This document shows, in pieces, positions 33,497 to 43,478 of a stretch of DNA of 64,000 nt. The notes below the pieces were generated by a model that saw nothing but the letters and a program-made list of their open reading frames with translations, had not been told where the DNA came from and made no database searches. The position numbers were made by a program, and so were the translations under genes. Source of the DNA: Nocardioides jensenii JCM 1364 = NBRC 14755. Its GTDB lineage: Bacteria > Actinomycetota > Actinomycetes > Propionibacteriales > Nocardioidaceae. The stretch is from contig NZ_BCRJ01000039.1 of NCBI RefSeq assembly GCF_001552535.1, positions 35,872 to 99,871 on the forward strand, read 5' to 3'. Each line of letters starts with the position of its first letter. Within the stretch, counting starts at the first letter, position 1.

Positions 33497-34276
33497 TCAG
33501 CCGAAGCGGCCGGAGATGTAGGCCTCGGTGGCGGGCTCCTCGGGGTTGGAGAAGACCTTGGTGGTGGGGTTGAACTCCACCAGGTGACCGGGCTCGCCGA
33601 CCGCCTTGAGGTTGAAGAAGCCGGTGTCGTCGGAGACCCGGGCGGCCTGCTGCATGTTGTGGGTGACGATCACGATCGTGTAGTCGGACTTCAGCTCGTG
33701 GATCAGGTCCTCCACCGCGGAGGTCGAGATCGGGTCGAGCGCCGAGCACGGCTCGTCCATCAACAGCACCTCGGGCTCGACCGCGATCGCGCGGGCGATG
33801 CACAGGCGCTGCTGCTGACCGCCGGAGAGACCCATGCCGGGCTTGCTCAGCCGGTCCTTGACCTCGTTCCACAGGTTCGCGCCGCGCAGCGACTTCTCCA
33901 CGATCGTGTCGGCCTCGGACTTCTTCATCTTGCGGGCGTTGAGGCGGTTGCCGGCCAGCACGTTCTCGTAGATCGACATGGTCGGGAACGGGTTCGGCCG
34001 CTGGAAGACCATGCCGATCTGGCGGCGTACGGCGACCGGGTCGACGCCGGCGCCGTAGAGGGACTGGCCGTCGACGACGACCTTGCCCTCGACCCGGGCG
34101 CCGGGGATCACCTCGTGCATGCGGTTCAGCGACCGCAGCACGGTCGACTTGCCGCAGCCCGAGGGGCCGATGAACGCGGTCACGGAACGTGCCTTGATGT
34201 GGACGTTGACTCCCTGGACGGCGAGGAAGTCGCCGTAGTAGATGTCGAGGTCCTTGACGTCGATGCTCTTGGCCAT
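33497..34276 (-). CDS. pstB: Phosphate ABC transporter ATP-binding protein
   Basis: A 259-residue ATPase that energises high-affinity phosphate import. Walker A is G-P-S-G-C-G-K-S-T (residues 37-45), the ABC signature L-S-G-G-Q (150-154), Walker B L-L-M-D-E-P (171-176), and the switch His lies in I-V-T-H-N. It is the last gene of pstSCAB, 19 nt after pstA. A repeat copy abuts its stop codon. Confidence 0.97.
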   Translation of the reverse strand: MAKSIDVKDLDIYYGDFLAVQGVNVHIKARSVTAFIGPSGCGKSTVLRSLNRMHEVIPGARVEGKVVVDGQSLYGAGVDPVAVRRQIGMVFQRPNPFPTMSIYENVLAGNRLNARKMKKSEADTIVEKSLRGANLWNEVKDRLSKPGMGLSGGQQQRLCIARAIAVEPEVLLMDEPCSALDPISTSAVEDLIHELKSDYTIVIVTHNMQQAARVSDDTGFFNLKAVGEPGHLVEFNPTTKVFSNPEEPATEAYISGRFG

Positions 34277-34295
34277 GGTGCAGAGTTCCTTACGT

Positions 34296-35420
34296 TCAGC
34301 GCCCGGTCTTGGGGGCGAAGATGTTGCCGATGATGCGGGCGATGAGGTTGAGCGCCATCACGATGATGATCAGGACGAGGGCGGCGCCCCAGACCCGGTC
34401 GGTCCAGATGTCGCCGTACTTCGGGTCGGTGGTGCCGTTCAGCGAGGTGTAGATGTAGACCGGCAGGGTCTGCACGGCCCCGTCGAACGGGTTCCAGTTC
34501 GCCGACGGGAAGGTGCCGACGATCAGCAGCAGCGGCGCGGTCTCGCCGGCGACCCGGGCGATGGCCAGGGTGATGCCGGTGACGATGCCGGCCACCGCGG
34601 TGGGCAGCACGACCTTGACGATGGTGCGCCACTTCGGCACACCCAGGGCGTACGACGCCTCGCGCAGGTCGTCGGGCACGAGCTTGAGCATCTCCTCGAC
34701 GGAGCGGACCACCGTCGGGATCATCAGCAGGGCCAGGGCGACACCGCCACCGATGCCCAGGCGCGGCAGGGGGTCGCCGGTGATCACGATGAACAGCGAG
34801 ATCGCGAACAGGCCGGACACGATCGAGGGGATGCCGGTCATCACGTCGACCAGGAAGGTGATCATCTTGGCCAGGCGTGATGCGGCGCCGTACTCGACGA
34901 GGTAGATCGCGGTGAACACACCGACCGGGATCGCGATGATCGCGGCGATGCCGGTGACCATGATCGTGCCCATGATCGCGTGGTAGATGCCGCCACCCTG
35001 GCCGAGTGCGGCGAACCCGGTCATGTCGCGTGAGAGGAAGTCCGGCGTCAGCACCGGGCCACCCTTGGTGATCACGGTCCAGAGCAGGCTGAGCAGCGGC
35101 AGCATCGCGATCACGAACGTCGACCACACCATCGCGTTGACCAGGCGGTCGGTGCCCTTGCGGCGTCCCTCGACGATCGTGGACCAGGTGGTGAGGGCGA
35201 CCAGGAAGATCGCCCATGCCAGCAGCACGATGACGGTCGGGCCGGCGCCGAGGATCAGCCCGCCCACGGCCCCGATGGCCGCGGCGAACACGACGGTCAT
35301 CAGGGTGGCCTGGCGGGGCAGCTGGCCGCTGTGGATGCTGAGGGTGTCGGGCATCGGCAACTCGGTGTACGCAGCGTCGGTGCTGTCGGGAGCCTCGGGG
35401 GCCCCGGTGTTCCGGGTCAT
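34296..35420 (-). CDS. pstA: Phosphate ABC transporter permease PstA
   Basis: A 374-residue permease. A soluble, acidic N-terminal extension of about 35 residues precedes two or three additional helices (about 38-100), and then the conserved six-helix permease core. The cytoplasmic coupling loop carries the [17 protein letters not shown] motif near residues 251-264. The N-terminal extension makes it longer than the E. coli protein (about 296), as is typical in actinobacteria. It begins 4 nt after the pstC stop. Confidence 0.95.
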   Translation of the reverse strand: MTRNTGAPEAPDSTDAAYTELPMPDTLSIHSGQLPRQATLMTVVFAAAIGAVGGLILGAGPTVIVLLAWAIFLVALTTWSTIVEGRRKGTDRLVNAMVWSTFVIAMLPLLSLLWTVITKGGPVLTPDFLSRDMTGFAALGQGGGIYHAIMGTIMVTGIAAIIAIPVGVFTAIYLVEYGAASRLAKMITFLVDVMTGIPSIVSGLFAISLFIVITGDPLPRLGIGGGVALALLMIPTVVRSVEEMLKLVPDDLREASYALGVPKWRTIVKVVLPTAVAGIVTGITLAIARVAGETAPLLLIVGTFPSANWNPFDGAVQTLPVYIYTSLNGTTDPKYGDIWTDRVWGAALVLIIIVMALNLIARIIGNIFAPKTGR

Positions 35421-35424
35421 GACC

Positions 35425-36384
35425 TCACCCCTTGTTCTGCCCGCGGGTGGCGATCCAGCGGCCCGCGAAGTTGACGACGAAAGTCAGGAGGAACAACGCC
35501 AGGCCGGCGAAGATCATCGAGTTGATCTTGGCGCCCGAGGCATTGGCGTAGTTGTTGGCGATGAACGCCGCGATCGTGTTGGGGTTCTCTGCCGAGATCA
35601 TGCTCAACGTGAGGTAGCCGGTGCCGGTGGCCGAGAGCACCATCGCCACGGCCATCGTCTCGCCGAGCGCGCGGCCCAGGCCGAGCAGGATCGCGGCGAC
35701 CATGCCGGAGCGGGCGTAGGGGAAGACCGCGAGGCGGATCATCTCCCAGCGCGTGGCGCCCAGGGCCAGGGCGGCCTCCTCGTGGGCGCGGGGGGTCTGG
35801 GCGAAGATCTCGCGCAACAGCGCGGTCACGATCGGCAGCGCCATCAGCGCCAGCACGATCGAGGCGGTCAGCAGCGAACGCGAGTTCACCGAACCGTCGA
35901 AGAGGGGGATCCACGAGGCGTGCTCGCTGAGCCACTTGTAGGCCGGCAGCAGCTGGGGGGCGAGGACCTCCAGGCCCCACAGGCCGAACACGACCGAGGG
36001 TACGGCGGCCAGCAGGTCGACCAGGTAGCCCACGGGCTTGGCCAGCGACCGCGGCGCGTAGTGCGAGATGACCAGGGCCAGGCCGATGGCCAGCGGGGTC
36101 ACGATCACGATGGCGATCACCGAGGCGTAGATCGTGCCGTAGAGCAGCATCCCGACGAACTTCCAGATGCTGGGTTCGCCGTACGCCGTCTCGCCGGAGG
36201 CACCGAGGGCGGGCAGGCCCTGGATGAGCAGGAAGGTGCCCACGCCGGCCAGGAACAGGATGACGATCAGACCGGAGACCAGCGAGATCTTGCTGAACAG
36301 CACGTCACCCAGTCGGGTGGGCGGCTTCGCCTGCTGCGGCGCGGTCTCTGGGGCCTCGGGGCCCGGATCGACCATGGTGCTCAC
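35425..36384 (-). CDS. pstC: Phosphate ABC transporter permease PstC
   Basis: A 319-residue six-helix permease. The EAA coupling loop is E-A-A-L-A-L-G-A-T-R-W-E-M-I near residues 203-216, followed by G-L-G-R-A-L-G-E-T-M-A-V-A, a strongly conserved PstC signature. The first 25 residues are a Pro-rich cytoplasmic tail. The GTG start is preceded by GGAGGTT. The 91-nt gap to pstS contains a 14-bp stem-loop. Confidence 0.96.
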   Translation of the reverse strand: MSTMVDPGPEAPETAPQQAKPPTRLGDVLFSKISLVSGLIVILFLAGVGTFLLIQGLPALGASGETAYGEPSIWKFVGMLLYGTIYASVIAIVIVTPLAIGLALVISHYAPRSLAKPVGYLVDLLAAVPSVVFGLWGLEVLAPQLLPAYKWLSEHASWIPLFDGSVNSRSLLTASIVLALMALPIVTALLREIFAQTPRAHEEAALALGATRWEMIRLAVFPYARSGMVAAILLGLGRALGETMAVAMVLSATGTGYLTLSMISAENPNTIAAFIANNYANASGAKINSMIFAGLALFLLTFVVNFAGRWIATRGQNKG

Positions 36385-36425
36385 TGAACCTCCAAGAACA
36401 GCTGAACGGGGGTGGAGTCACGACC

Positions 36426-36457
36426 GGGGGCCGGACCCGACTTCGGGCCCGACCCCC
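36426..36457 (-). promoter_or_regulatory. Stem-loop between pstS and pstC (processing/attenuation)
   Basis: Arms 36426-36439 and 36444-36457 form a 14-bp GC stem with two G-T wobbles and a 4-nt loop on the minus-strand transcript, 18 nt after the pstS stop. There is no T-tract. Such structures can stabilise upstream mRNA or partly terminate, so that the binding protein is made in excess over the permeases. Confidence 0.6.
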
Positions 36458-36475
36458 TGAGCCTGAACGAGACGA

Positions 36476-37600
36476 TCAGGAACCGATCGTCGCGACGATC
36501 TCCTGCGCACGCGTGCGCAGGTCGTCGGCGAGCGGCGCCGAGCCGGCCTCTTCGGAGCCGATGGTCTGGCCCTGGTCGGAGAGGATGTAGGTCAGGTAGC
36601 CCTTGACCTGCTTGGCGGTGGCCTCGTCGTCGTACTGCTGGCAGGCCAGCAGGTAGGACGTGAGGACGATCGGGTAGACGCCGTCCTCGGTGGTGGTGTG
36701 GTCGAGGTCGTAGATCATCGCGGTGTCGCCGGCGCCGTCGGCCTCCGGGGAGACCTCGAGGATCTTGGCGGCGGCGTCGGCCGACGGACCGACGAACGCG
36801 TCGCCGACCTTGATCTTGGCCACGCCCAGGTCGCCGGCCTTGCTGGCGTCGGCGTAGGCGATGGCGTTCTTCTCACCGTCGGTCACGGACTTCACGACAC
36901 CGTCGGTGCCCTTGGCGCCCTCGCCACCGAACTCCTTCGGCCAGGTCTCCACCACACCGGCGGTCCAGTTCTTCTTGGCGACCGCGTCGAGGTAGTCGGT
37001 GAAGTTCTCCGTGGTGCCCGACTCGTCGGAGCGGTGCACCGGGCGGATGTCCGCGTTCGGCAGCTTCGCGTCCTTGTTGTCGGCCACGATCCGCGGGTCG
37101 TTCCACTTCTTGATCTTGCCGGCGAAGATGTCGCCCAGCACGTCGGGGGCGAGGTTGAGCTCGTCGACGCCCTCGACGTTGAAGATGACCGCGATCGGCG
37201 AGACGTAGTTCGGGATCTGGATCGGCGTGCTGCCGCAGTTCTTGGTGGCGTCGCTGAGCTCGCCCTCCTCGTCGGTGAGGTAGGCGTCGGTGCCCGCGAA
37301 CTTGTAGCCGCCGGAGATGAAGTTCTCGCGGCCGGTGCCCGAGCCCTGAGGGTCGTAGGTGACGGTGACGTCACTGGCGACGGTGGAGAAGCCGGCGATC
37401 CAGGCGTCCTGGGCCGATGCCTGCGACGAGGCGCCGCCACCGACGAGCTTGCCGGAGAGGCCCTCGTAGACGGACGTGTCGCCGGCGTCACCGGTGAGCT
37501 CGGTGTCGCTGTCGTTTCCTCCACCACATGCGGCGAGGGAGAAGACGGCGATCGTCGCAACGGCGGGTGCCGCGATGCTGCGGAAAGAAGTGCGCTTCAC
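36476..37600 (-). CDS. pstS: Phosphate-binding lipoprotein PstS
   Basis: A 374-residue periplasmic-type binding protein that captures phosphate outside the membrane. The signal peptide ends in the lipobox L-A-A-C with lipidated Cys25. Phosphate-contacting motifs are G-G-G-A-S-S-Q near residue 54, D-P-Q-G-S-G-T-G-R near 84-92, G-T-D-A-Y-L-T and R-S-D-E-S-G-T-T near 200. The GTG at 37600 is preceded by AGGAG with a 7-nt spacer; a longer frame extends upstream but is not PstS-like. It is the first gene of pstSCAB, with a PHO box about 76 nt upstream. Confidence 0.96.
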   Translation of the reverse strand: MKRTSFRSIAAPAVATIAVFSLAACGGGNDSDTELTGDAGDTSVYEGLSGKLVGGGASSQASAQDAWIAGFSTVASDVTVTYDPQGSGTGRENFISGGYKFAGTDAYLTDEEGELSDATKNCGSTPIQIPNYVSPIAVIFNVEGVDELNLAPDVLGDIFAGKIKKWNDPRIVADNKDAKLPNADIRPVHRSDESGTTENFTDYLDAVAKKNWTAGVVETWPKEFGGEGAKGTDGVVKSVTDGEKNAIAYADASKAGDLGVAKIKVGDAFVGPSADAAAKILEVSPEADGAGDTAMIYDLDHTTTEDGVYPIVLTSYLLACQQYDDEATAKQVKGYLTYILSDQGQTIGSEEAGSAPLADDLRTRAQEIVATIGS

Positions 37601-37675
37601 TTCAACGCTCCTGATGTGCTTGATGTTGATGACATCAGTGAGTGAAAGCCCTCCAAGTGACTGGATTGCTCGGCC

Positions 37676-37697
37676 TCGGTGAACGAGCGGTGAACGA
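37676..37697 (-). promoter_or_regulatory. PHO box (PhoP-binding direct repeats) upstream of pstS
   Basis: On the minus strand, GTTCACC occurs twice with an 11-nt period (plus-strand positions 37689-37695 and 37678-37684), matching the 11-bp direct-repeat units of actinobacterial PHO boxes. This predicts activation of pstSCAB by PhoP under phosphate limitation. Confidence 0.85.
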
Positions 37698-37770
37698 TGG
37701 TGGGCCCTTTGGTCGCCGGTGGGCGGAGAAGAGACGGCCATCACGTGAACTGGCCCGTGCCCCTCTTGAC

Positions 37771-38628
37771 TCAGCGCACCCGATGGGTCTCTGTGGCCAC
37801 GACCGCGCCGTCGCGCAGGTGAACGACGAGCATCTGCCCCGGTTCGAGCTCGGGGTCGGCCAGTCCGAGGGTGAAGAACACGTCGGTCAGCACCGGACGA
37901 TGCGTGCACAGGACCGTCCGCTTCGCGTCGTCGACGAGGCCGTCGACCACCTCGAGCACGCCCTCGGGAGTGGCATCCTCCTCGCTGAGTGCGGTCCGGG
38001 TGTCGATCTCGCGGGCGGTCGCGTCCGCATAGGGGAGCAGGGTCTGCACGCACCGGTTGGAGGAGGAGGAGACCAGCCGACGGACGTCGTACGACGCCAG
38101 CAGGGGGACCAGGTTCTCGGCCTGGCCCTCGCCGATCCGCAGCAGGGGGCGCAGACGGTCGTCGGTGCGCCAGTAGGAACGGGACCGGGCCTTGGCGTGA
38201 CGCAGCACGACCAGGGTCGTCGTACGACCCTTCGCGGCACGGGCGTGAGCCAGGGTCTCGCGGTCGCGCGGGTAGGTGAGCAGCCCCTCGGCGCTGTCGA
38301 ACGGGACCCAGCGCACCTCGTCGATCTCGGCGTTGGGCGCGTAGCCGGAGATGTCGTGGCTGCCGACCACCCGGCCGATCCAGTAGTGCACCACCTTGCC
38401 GCGCACGCCGACGTCGTAGTGCTGGTCGGGCAGGGGCCGGCCCAGGCGTACGTCGAGACCGGTCTCCTCCCGGACCTCGCGGACGGCGCAGGCGGTGATG
38501 TGCTCCCCGCGGTCGAGCTTGCCCTTCGCGAAGGACCAGTCGTCGTACTTGGGGCGGTGCACCAGCAGCACGTCGCCGCCCTTGCGGACGACCACGGCAC
38601 CTGCGGCGATGATGTCGGCCTGCGGCAT
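37771..38628 (-). CDS. Nudix hydrolase fused to a histidine phosphatase domain (MutT1-like)
   Basis: A 285-residue two-domain enzyme. The Nudix box G-K-L-D-R-G-E with R-E-V-R-E-E-T-G-L at residues 36-58 lies in the N-terminal domain; the C-terminal domain starts L-R-H-A-K-A (R143-H144), the catalytic His motif of the SixA/phosphoglycerate-mutase superfamily. The same fusion is found in mycobacterial MutT1, which hydrolyses 8-oxo-(d)GTP and diadenosine polyphosphates. Its position between pst and ppk genes is conserved in Streptomyces as I recall. Confidence 0.88.
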   Translation of the reverse strand: MPQADIIAAGAVVVRKGGDVLLVHRPKYDDWSFAKGKLDRGEHITACAVREVREETGLDVRLGRPLPDQHYDVGVRGKVVHYWIGRVVGSHDISGYAPNAEIDEVRWVPFDSAEGLLTYPRDRETLAHARAAKGRTTTLVVLRHAKARSRSYWRTDDRLRPLLRIGEGQAENLVPLLASYDVRRLVSSSSNRCVQTLLPYADATAREIDTRTALSEEDATPEGVLEVVDGLVDDAKRTVLCTHRPVLTDVFFTLGLADPELEPGQMLVVHLRDGAVVATETHRVR

Positions 38629-38753
38629 GCGGCTAGCGTATGTCCTGGTGTGCGGGTCGATCCGCGTCGGTTGCCCCGTTGCCGCCCCGTCGCCACTGCG
38701 TTGCCACCCCGTTGCTGTCCGGTTGTCGTCCAGGTCGAGGAGAGTTCACCCAG

Positions 38754-39773
38754 ATGACTCGTCGCCGCGTCGCGATGGCCACTGCCGTGGTGGTGCTCGT
38801 GGGAGCCGTCGCCGCGGTGGTCGGCTGGTTCGTGTGGCCCCGGGACAGCGAGTTCGAGAAGGCCGCGGCGCTGCTTCCGGCAGACACCCTGCGGGTGGGA
38901 TGGACCGACTGGGATCGGGTCCGCGACGAGGTCTCCGGGCCCGATCTGCTCACCGCCGCGAGCGACCGCGACCTGAGTGTCTCCTCGCTGGCCTCCTCGG
39001 CCGCCGAGATCGAGAAGTCGTTGGGGTTCGACCCGTTGCAGTCCGACTGGGAGCTGCTCGGCCAGTCCCGCGAGGGCATGGTCGTGGTCATGAAGCTGCC
39101 CGGCGACCTGACCGACGTCGCCTCCGCGTTCGAGGAGGCCGGCTACACCCCGCCCGGCTCGAAGCGGCTCGACGGCGGCGTGTGGGAGGGCGGTCCCGAC
39201 GTGGTCTCGGGCCTGGGACTGACCTCGAACGAGCTGCAGAGTGTCGCCTTCGTCGAGGAGGAGGGGCTGCTGGTCGGCTCCGACCAGGCCGACTACCTGC
39301 GCACCGCGATGAAGACCGTGCTCGGCGAGGAGGAGGGCCTCGACATCACCCCGCTGACCGACCCGCTCGAGGGCGATCCCCTCGACGCGACCGTGCTGAT
39401 GAAGGACTACGCCTGCGAGGCGTTGGCGATGAGCCAGGCCGACGACGCGGCCCGCACGGTGGCCGACGACCTCGTCGAGCAGGCCGGCGGCGTCTCGCCG
39501 CTCAAGGGCTACCTGGTGGCGTTGTCGACCGATGACCGGCTGTCGGTGGTCTTCGGGTTCGACTCCGACGACCAGGCCTCCCGCAACGCCGAGTCGCGGG
39601 GCGCGCTGGCCACTGCCGAGGACCCGGGCCAGATGGTCTCCTACGCCGACGTGTTCTCCGACCCGACGACCAGGACCGACGGGAAGGCCGTCGTACTCAC
39701 TGCGACGGCGGAGCCGGACGGCTACCCGATGTCGAACCTGGCCACCGGCCCGGTCCTGCTCGCCTCCTGCTGA
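38754..39773 (+). CDS. Membrane-anchored or exported protein of unknown function
   Basis: A 339-residue protein with a twin-Arg-like N terminus (M-T-R-R-R) and a hydrophobic segment (about 7-27), then an acidic extracytoplasmic domain of alternating helices and strands without recognised motifs (L-L-P-A-D-T-L-R-V-G-W-T-D-W near residue 41). It ends with a Cys (L-L-A-S-C). GAGGAG lies 11 nt before the ATG. It is divergent from mutT1-like and convergent with ppk; a Streptomyces gene at the same place in this block suggests conserved synteny, but I cannot name a family. Confidence 0.7.
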   Translation: MTRRRVAMATAVVVLVGAVAAVVGWFVWPRDSEFEKAAALLPADTLRVGWTDWDRVRDEVSGPDLLTAASDRDLSVSSLASSAAEIEKSLGFDPLQSDWELLGQSREGMVVVMKLPGDLTDVASAFEEAGYTPPGSKRLDGGVWEGGPDVVSGLGLTSNELQSVAFVEEEGLLVGSDQADYLRTAMKTVLGEEEGLDITPLTDPLEGDPLDATVLMKDYACEALAMSQADDAARTVADDLVEQAGGVSPLKGYLVALSTDDRLSVVFGFDSDDQASRNAESRGALATAEDPGQMVSYADVFSDPTTRTDGKAVVLTATAEPDGYPMSNLATGPVLLASC

Positions 39774-39800
39774 CCCTGCCCCTTCTCGGGAGTGTCGAAG

Positions 39801-41975
39801 TCAGCGGCGACGGCGCTGGCGCGCGATCAGCGCCTCGTGCAGGCGCACGGAGCCGCCGGTGCGGGTCCAGGCGGCGTCGGGCCCGAGCGTCCAGGCATCG
39901 GTGTCGGCGTCGAAGGCCTGGTCGAGCACAGAGCCGACCCGCTCGACCAGCTCGGTCGTGGGCAGCCTGACCAGCACCTCCACCCGGCGGTCGAGGTTGC
40001 GGTGCATCAGGTCGGCCGACCCGATCCACACGACCGGGGTGCCGCCGCCGCCGAACTCGAAGACCCGGCTGTGCTCGAGGAACCGGCCCAGCACCGAGCG
40101 CACCTCCATCGTCTCGGACAGGCCGGGTACGCCGGGGCGCAGGGCGCAGATGCCGCGCACCAGCAGCTTGACCGGTACGCCGGCCTGCGAGGCCAGGTAG
40201 AGCGCGTCGATGGTGGCCTCGTCGACGATCGAGTTGGCCTTGAGCCGGATGCCCGAGGGCCGCCCGGCGAGGTGGTGCTCGATCTCGGCGTGGATCTGCT
40301 CGATCAGGCCGTCGCGGACACTGTCGGGGGCGACCAGCAGCTGGTCGTAGGAGGCGTTGCGGGAGAACCCGCTCAGATTGTTGAACAGGTGCGCGACGTC
40401 CTCGCCGATGGCCTGGTCGGCGGTGATCAGGCCGAAGTCCTCGTAGAGGCGCGCGGTCTTGGGGTTGTAGTTGCCGGTGCCGATGTGGGTGTAGCGGCGG
40501 ATCCCCTCGGGCTCGTCGCGCACCACCATCGAGAGCTTGCAGTGCGTCTTGAGCCCGACCAGGCCGTAGACCACGTGGCAGCCGGCGTGCTCGAGCTTGC
40601 GGGCCCAGCGGATGTTGTTGGTCTCGTCGAAGCGGGCCTTGATCTCGACGATCACCAGCACCTGCTTGCCGGCCTCGGCCGCGTCGACCAGGGCGTCGAT
40701 GATCGGGGAGTCACCCGAGGTGCGGTAGAGCGTCTGCTTGATCGCCAGCACGTGCGGGTCGGCGGCGGCCTGCTCGAGGAACCGCTGCACCGACGTGGCG
40801 AACGAGTCGTAGGGGTGGTGCAGCAGGACGTCGTTGCGCCGGGCCGCCTTGAACACGTCGACCGGGCTGGCCGACTCGACCTCGGCGAGCTGGGTGTGCG
40901 TGGTGGGCACGAACGCGTCGTACTTGAGGTCCTCGCGGTCGAGATCGGCGATGTCGTGGAGCCCGCGCAGGTCGAGCGGCCCGGGGAGCTGGACGACCTC
41001 CTCGCGGGAGACGCCCAGCTCGGAGACCAGCAGCTCGAGCACCCGGTCGTTGATCGACTCCTCGACCTCGAGCCGCACCGGCGGGCCGAACTTGCGGCGC
41101 AGCAGCTCCTTCTCGAGGGCGGCCAGCAGGTTCTCCGCGTCGTCCTCCTCGACCTCGAGGTCCTCGTTGCGGGTGACCCGGAAGGTGTGCGCCTCGAGCA
41201 CTTCCATGCCCGGGAACAGGCGCTTGAGGTGCTCACCGATGACGTCCTCGAGCGGCACGAACCGCTGGTTGCCCAGCGGCACGAACCGGCTGAAGATCGG
41301 CGGCACCTTCACCCGAGCGAAGTGCTCCTTCTTGGTCTTCGGGTTGCGCACCAGCACCGCGATGTTCAGGGAGAGCCCGGAGATGTAGGGGAACGGGTGG
41401 GCCGGGTCGACCGCCAGCGGGGTCAGCACCGGGAAGACCCGCTCCTTGAACAGCCGCTTGCACTGCTTCTGCTCGTCCTTGTCGAGATCCTCCCAGCGCA
41501 CCAGCTCGATGCCCTCGGCCCGCAGCGCCGGCACGATCTGCGTCTGGAAGACGGCGGCATGACGGGCCATCAGCTCACCGGTCGAGGCCCAGATCGACTC
41601 GAGCACCTCGCGGGGCAGGTGCCCGCTGGCGGCGCGTACGGCGACCCCGGCGGCGATGCGGCGCTTGAGGCCGGCCACCCGCACCATGAAGAACTCATCG
41701 AGGTTGCTGGCGAAGATGGCCAGGAACCGGGCCCGCTCCAGCAGCGGCTGGTCGGCGTCCTCGGCGAGCTCGAGCACCCGCTGGTTGAAGTGCAGCCAGC
41801 TCAGCTCGCGGTCGAGGAAGCGGTCGGGGAAGTCCTCCAGCGGCAGGGTGCCCTCACCCGGGACGTACGGCGGCTCGACGTCGAAGGTCTCGCTGCTGAC
41901 CACCTTCAGACCGGGCTCGACGGGACCTTCATCGAGAGAGCCGGCAGTGTGCGAGGGCAGGCTGTCGTGCGTCAT
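39801..41975 (-). CDS. ppk1: Polyphosphate kinase 1
   Basis: A 724-residue enzyme that reversibly makes polyphosphate from ATP. It shows the N domain start [14 protein letters not shown] near residues 55-68, the autophosphorylated His478 in L-K-T-H-C-K-L, the nearby [12 protein letters not shown] motif, and a second catalytic His635 in E-H-S-R-V-F-E-F-G. The length is typical, with about 45 extra N-terminal residues. A PHO box lies 23 nt upstream of its ATG, so polyphosphate synthesis appears to be part of the Pho regulon. Confidence 0.97.
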   Translation of the reverse strand: MTHDSLPSHTAGSLDEGPVEPGLKVVSSETFDVEPPYVPGEGTLPLEDFPDRFLDRELSWLHFNQRVLELAEDADQPLLERARFLAIFASNLDEFFMVRVAGLKRRIAAGVAVRAASGHLPREVLESIWASTGELMARHAAVFQTQIVPALRAEGIELVRWEDLDKDEQKQCKRLFKERVFPVLTPLAVDPAHPFPYISGLSLNIAVLVRNPKTKKEHFARVKVPPIFSRFVPLGNQRFVPLEDVIGEHLKRLFPGMEVLEAHTFRVTRNEDLEVEEDDAENLLAALEKELLRRKFGPPVRLEVEESINDRVLELLVSELGVSREEVVQLPGPLDLRGLHDIADLDREDLKYDAFVPTTHTQLAEVESASPVDVFKAARRNDVLLHHPYDSFATSVQRFLEQAAADPHVLAIKQTLYRTSGDSPIIDALVDAAEAGKQVLVIVEIKARFDETNNIRWARKLEHAGCHVVYGLVGLKTHCKLSMVVRDEPEGIRRYTHIGTGNYNPKTARLYEDFGLITADQAIGEDVAHLFNNLSGFSRNASYDQLLVAPDSVRDGLIEQIHAEIEHHLAGRPSGIRLKANSIVDEATIDALYLASQAGVPVKLLVRGICALRPGVPGLSETMEVRSVLGRFLEHSRVFEFGGGGTPVVWIGSADLMHRNLDRRVEVLVRLPTTELVERVGSVLDQAFDADTDAWTLGPDAAWTRTGGSVRLHEALIARQRRRR

Positions 41976-41997
41976 GCCCTCGAGTGTGGCACCGCTT

Positions 41998-42015
41998 GGT
42001 GAACGGCAGGTGACG
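41998..42015 (-). promoter_or_regulatory. PHO box candidate upstream of ppk1
   Basis: GTTCACC (plus-strand 41998-42004) and a degenerate GTCACC unit (42009-42014) are in register at 11 nt on the minus strand. The site is weaker than the pstS box. It also overlaps the region just upstream of the end of the neighbouring TPM-like gene. Confidence 0.5.
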
Positions 42016-42026
42016 AAGAGCCAGGC

Positions 42027-43478
42027 TCAGAACCCGCCGCCACCCCCGGAGCGGAACGAGGACCGCGAGCTGCTGCCGCCGCCGAAGGAGCGGACCCTGC
42101 TCGAACCACCGGAGCCGCCCCACCCGCTCCCACCGTCGCCGGACTCCCACACGAACGTGAAGGCGGGCTCACCGTCGTCGTCAGGGTCGTCGGCGAGGGA
42201 GGCGAAGGTCAGGTTCCGGGCGGCCTGTGCCTCCCGGACCGGGTGGCGGTTGCGCTGCCAGTAGCCGTCCAGGTAGGGCTTGCTGGCCATGTCGAGCTCC
42301 CAGTAGAACCGGAGCCGGCCGGCCTTCTCGATCATCCGGATCGGGGGCTGCTGCTCGGCCGCGACCATGTCGGCGCAGGCCCGGCACGCGTGCACCTGGC
42401 GCTCGGCGCCGCCCTCGGGGGCGTACTCGGCGGCCACGCTGCTGGGTCCGTGGCGTGGGTCGAAGAAGCACGGCGGTGTCCGGTCGGGTGCCTTGCGGCC
42501 GGCGCGCAGGGCCTCGATCGCGGTCAGCTGGTAGCGCGCGTCGGCCAGTCGGCTGGTGATCTCGGTGGCGTCCTGCCCGGTCTTCAGCGCGTCCAGTCGG
42601 TGTCGGGCGGCTTCGACGAGGTCGAGCACCTTGAGCGTGGCGACCGAGAGGTCGGAGTCCGGATCACCGCCGGCGGGCGGCAGCGCGGACACCACGGCCG
42701 AGATCTCGATGACCTCCTCGTTGAGCGGGGCGCGCAGGACGTCCACGATCTCGGCCTGCCCCCGCGCGGAGCGCCGGCGCCGACCCAGGACCTTGATCCC
42801 CTTGACCGCCGCGATCAGCGCGGCGATCGGGCCACAGATCCAGGCCGCCCACCACCAGAAGCTGTGCTGGACGTCCTGACTCTCGGAGATGAACTCCTCG
42901 ACCATCGACGCGTAGCCGGGCGCGCAGCACGAGATGGCGTCCTCCGCGGCACCCTCGACGTCGTACGTCGGCCCGTCCTCTGCCCACTGCCCGGCGTAGA
43001 AGGACCGGCCCGCGCTCTGCGAGCTGGCGTCGACCAGGACGGCGTACGTGCCGTCGGAGCCGACCCGGTCGTAGATCTGGCCAGCGAGCTCGACCCCGGT
43101 GTAGGCGACCTGGCTCGAGACGTAGGAGGAGTCGCGGTCACTGTCGTCGGGTCGGATCCGGGCGACCGGGATCACCGCGATGCGCACGGGCCCGTCGGCC
43201 TTCGCGGCCAGCTCGCCCAGCCGGGCGGCCTCGGCGCGTGAGAAGTCGGACTCGCTCACCTCGGGGTCGACGTACAACCCGGGCTGCGCGAGCTCGATGG
43301 CGACCTGGTCGAGGTAGGCGTCGGCCGCGGTGTGGGCCCGGTCGGACTTGGTCGGACCGGACGCATAGGAGGAGCCGGTGTCGTCGGTGGCGGTGCCGCT
43401 GTTCTGCGCCAGTATCGCGAACAGCGCCGCGATCGCCACGAACACGAACGGGACGACCTTGGCGAGATTGATCTTCAT
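42027..43478 (-). CDS. TPM-like membrane protein with internal Cys motif and Gly/Ser-rich tail
   Basis: A 483-residue protein: an N-terminal hydrophobic segment (6-24), an extracytoplasmic domain (about 45-200) with R-I-A-V-I-P-V-A and G-T-Y-A-V-L-V-D resembling TPM (YgcG-like) domains, a transmembrane helix near 212-230 (W-W-W-A-A-W-I), and a cytoplasmic helical region. Then come C-F-F-D-P-R-H-G and C-R-A-C, which could bind zinc, and a Gly/Ser/Phe/Arg tail ending G-G-G-G-G-F as in many TPM proteins. GGAGGAGAG serves the ATG, which overlaps the previous gene's stop (ATGA). Function unknown. Confidence 0.7.
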   Translation of the reverse strand: MKINLAKVVPFVFVAIAALFAILAQNSGTATDDTGSSYASGPTKSDRAHTAADAYLDQVAIELAQPGLYVDPEVSESDFSRAEAARLGELAAKADGPVRIAVIPVARIRPDDSDRDSSYVSSQVAYTGVELAGQIYDRVGSDGTYAVLVDASSQSAGRSFYAGQWAEDGPTYDVEGAAEDAISCCAPGYASMVEEFISESQDVQHSFWWWAAWICGPIAALIAAVKGIKVLGRRRRSARGQAEIVDVLRAPLNEEVIEISAVVSALPPAGGDPDSDLSVATLKVLDLVEAARHRLDALKTGQDATEITSRLADARYQLTAIEALRAGRKAPDRTPPCFFDPRHGPSSVAAEYAPEGGAERQVHACRACADMVAAEQQPPIRMIEKAGRLRFYWELDMASKPYLDGYWQRNRHPVREAQAARNLTFASLADDPDDDGEPAFTFVWESGDGGSGWGGSGGSSRVRSFGGGSSSRSSFRSGGGGGF

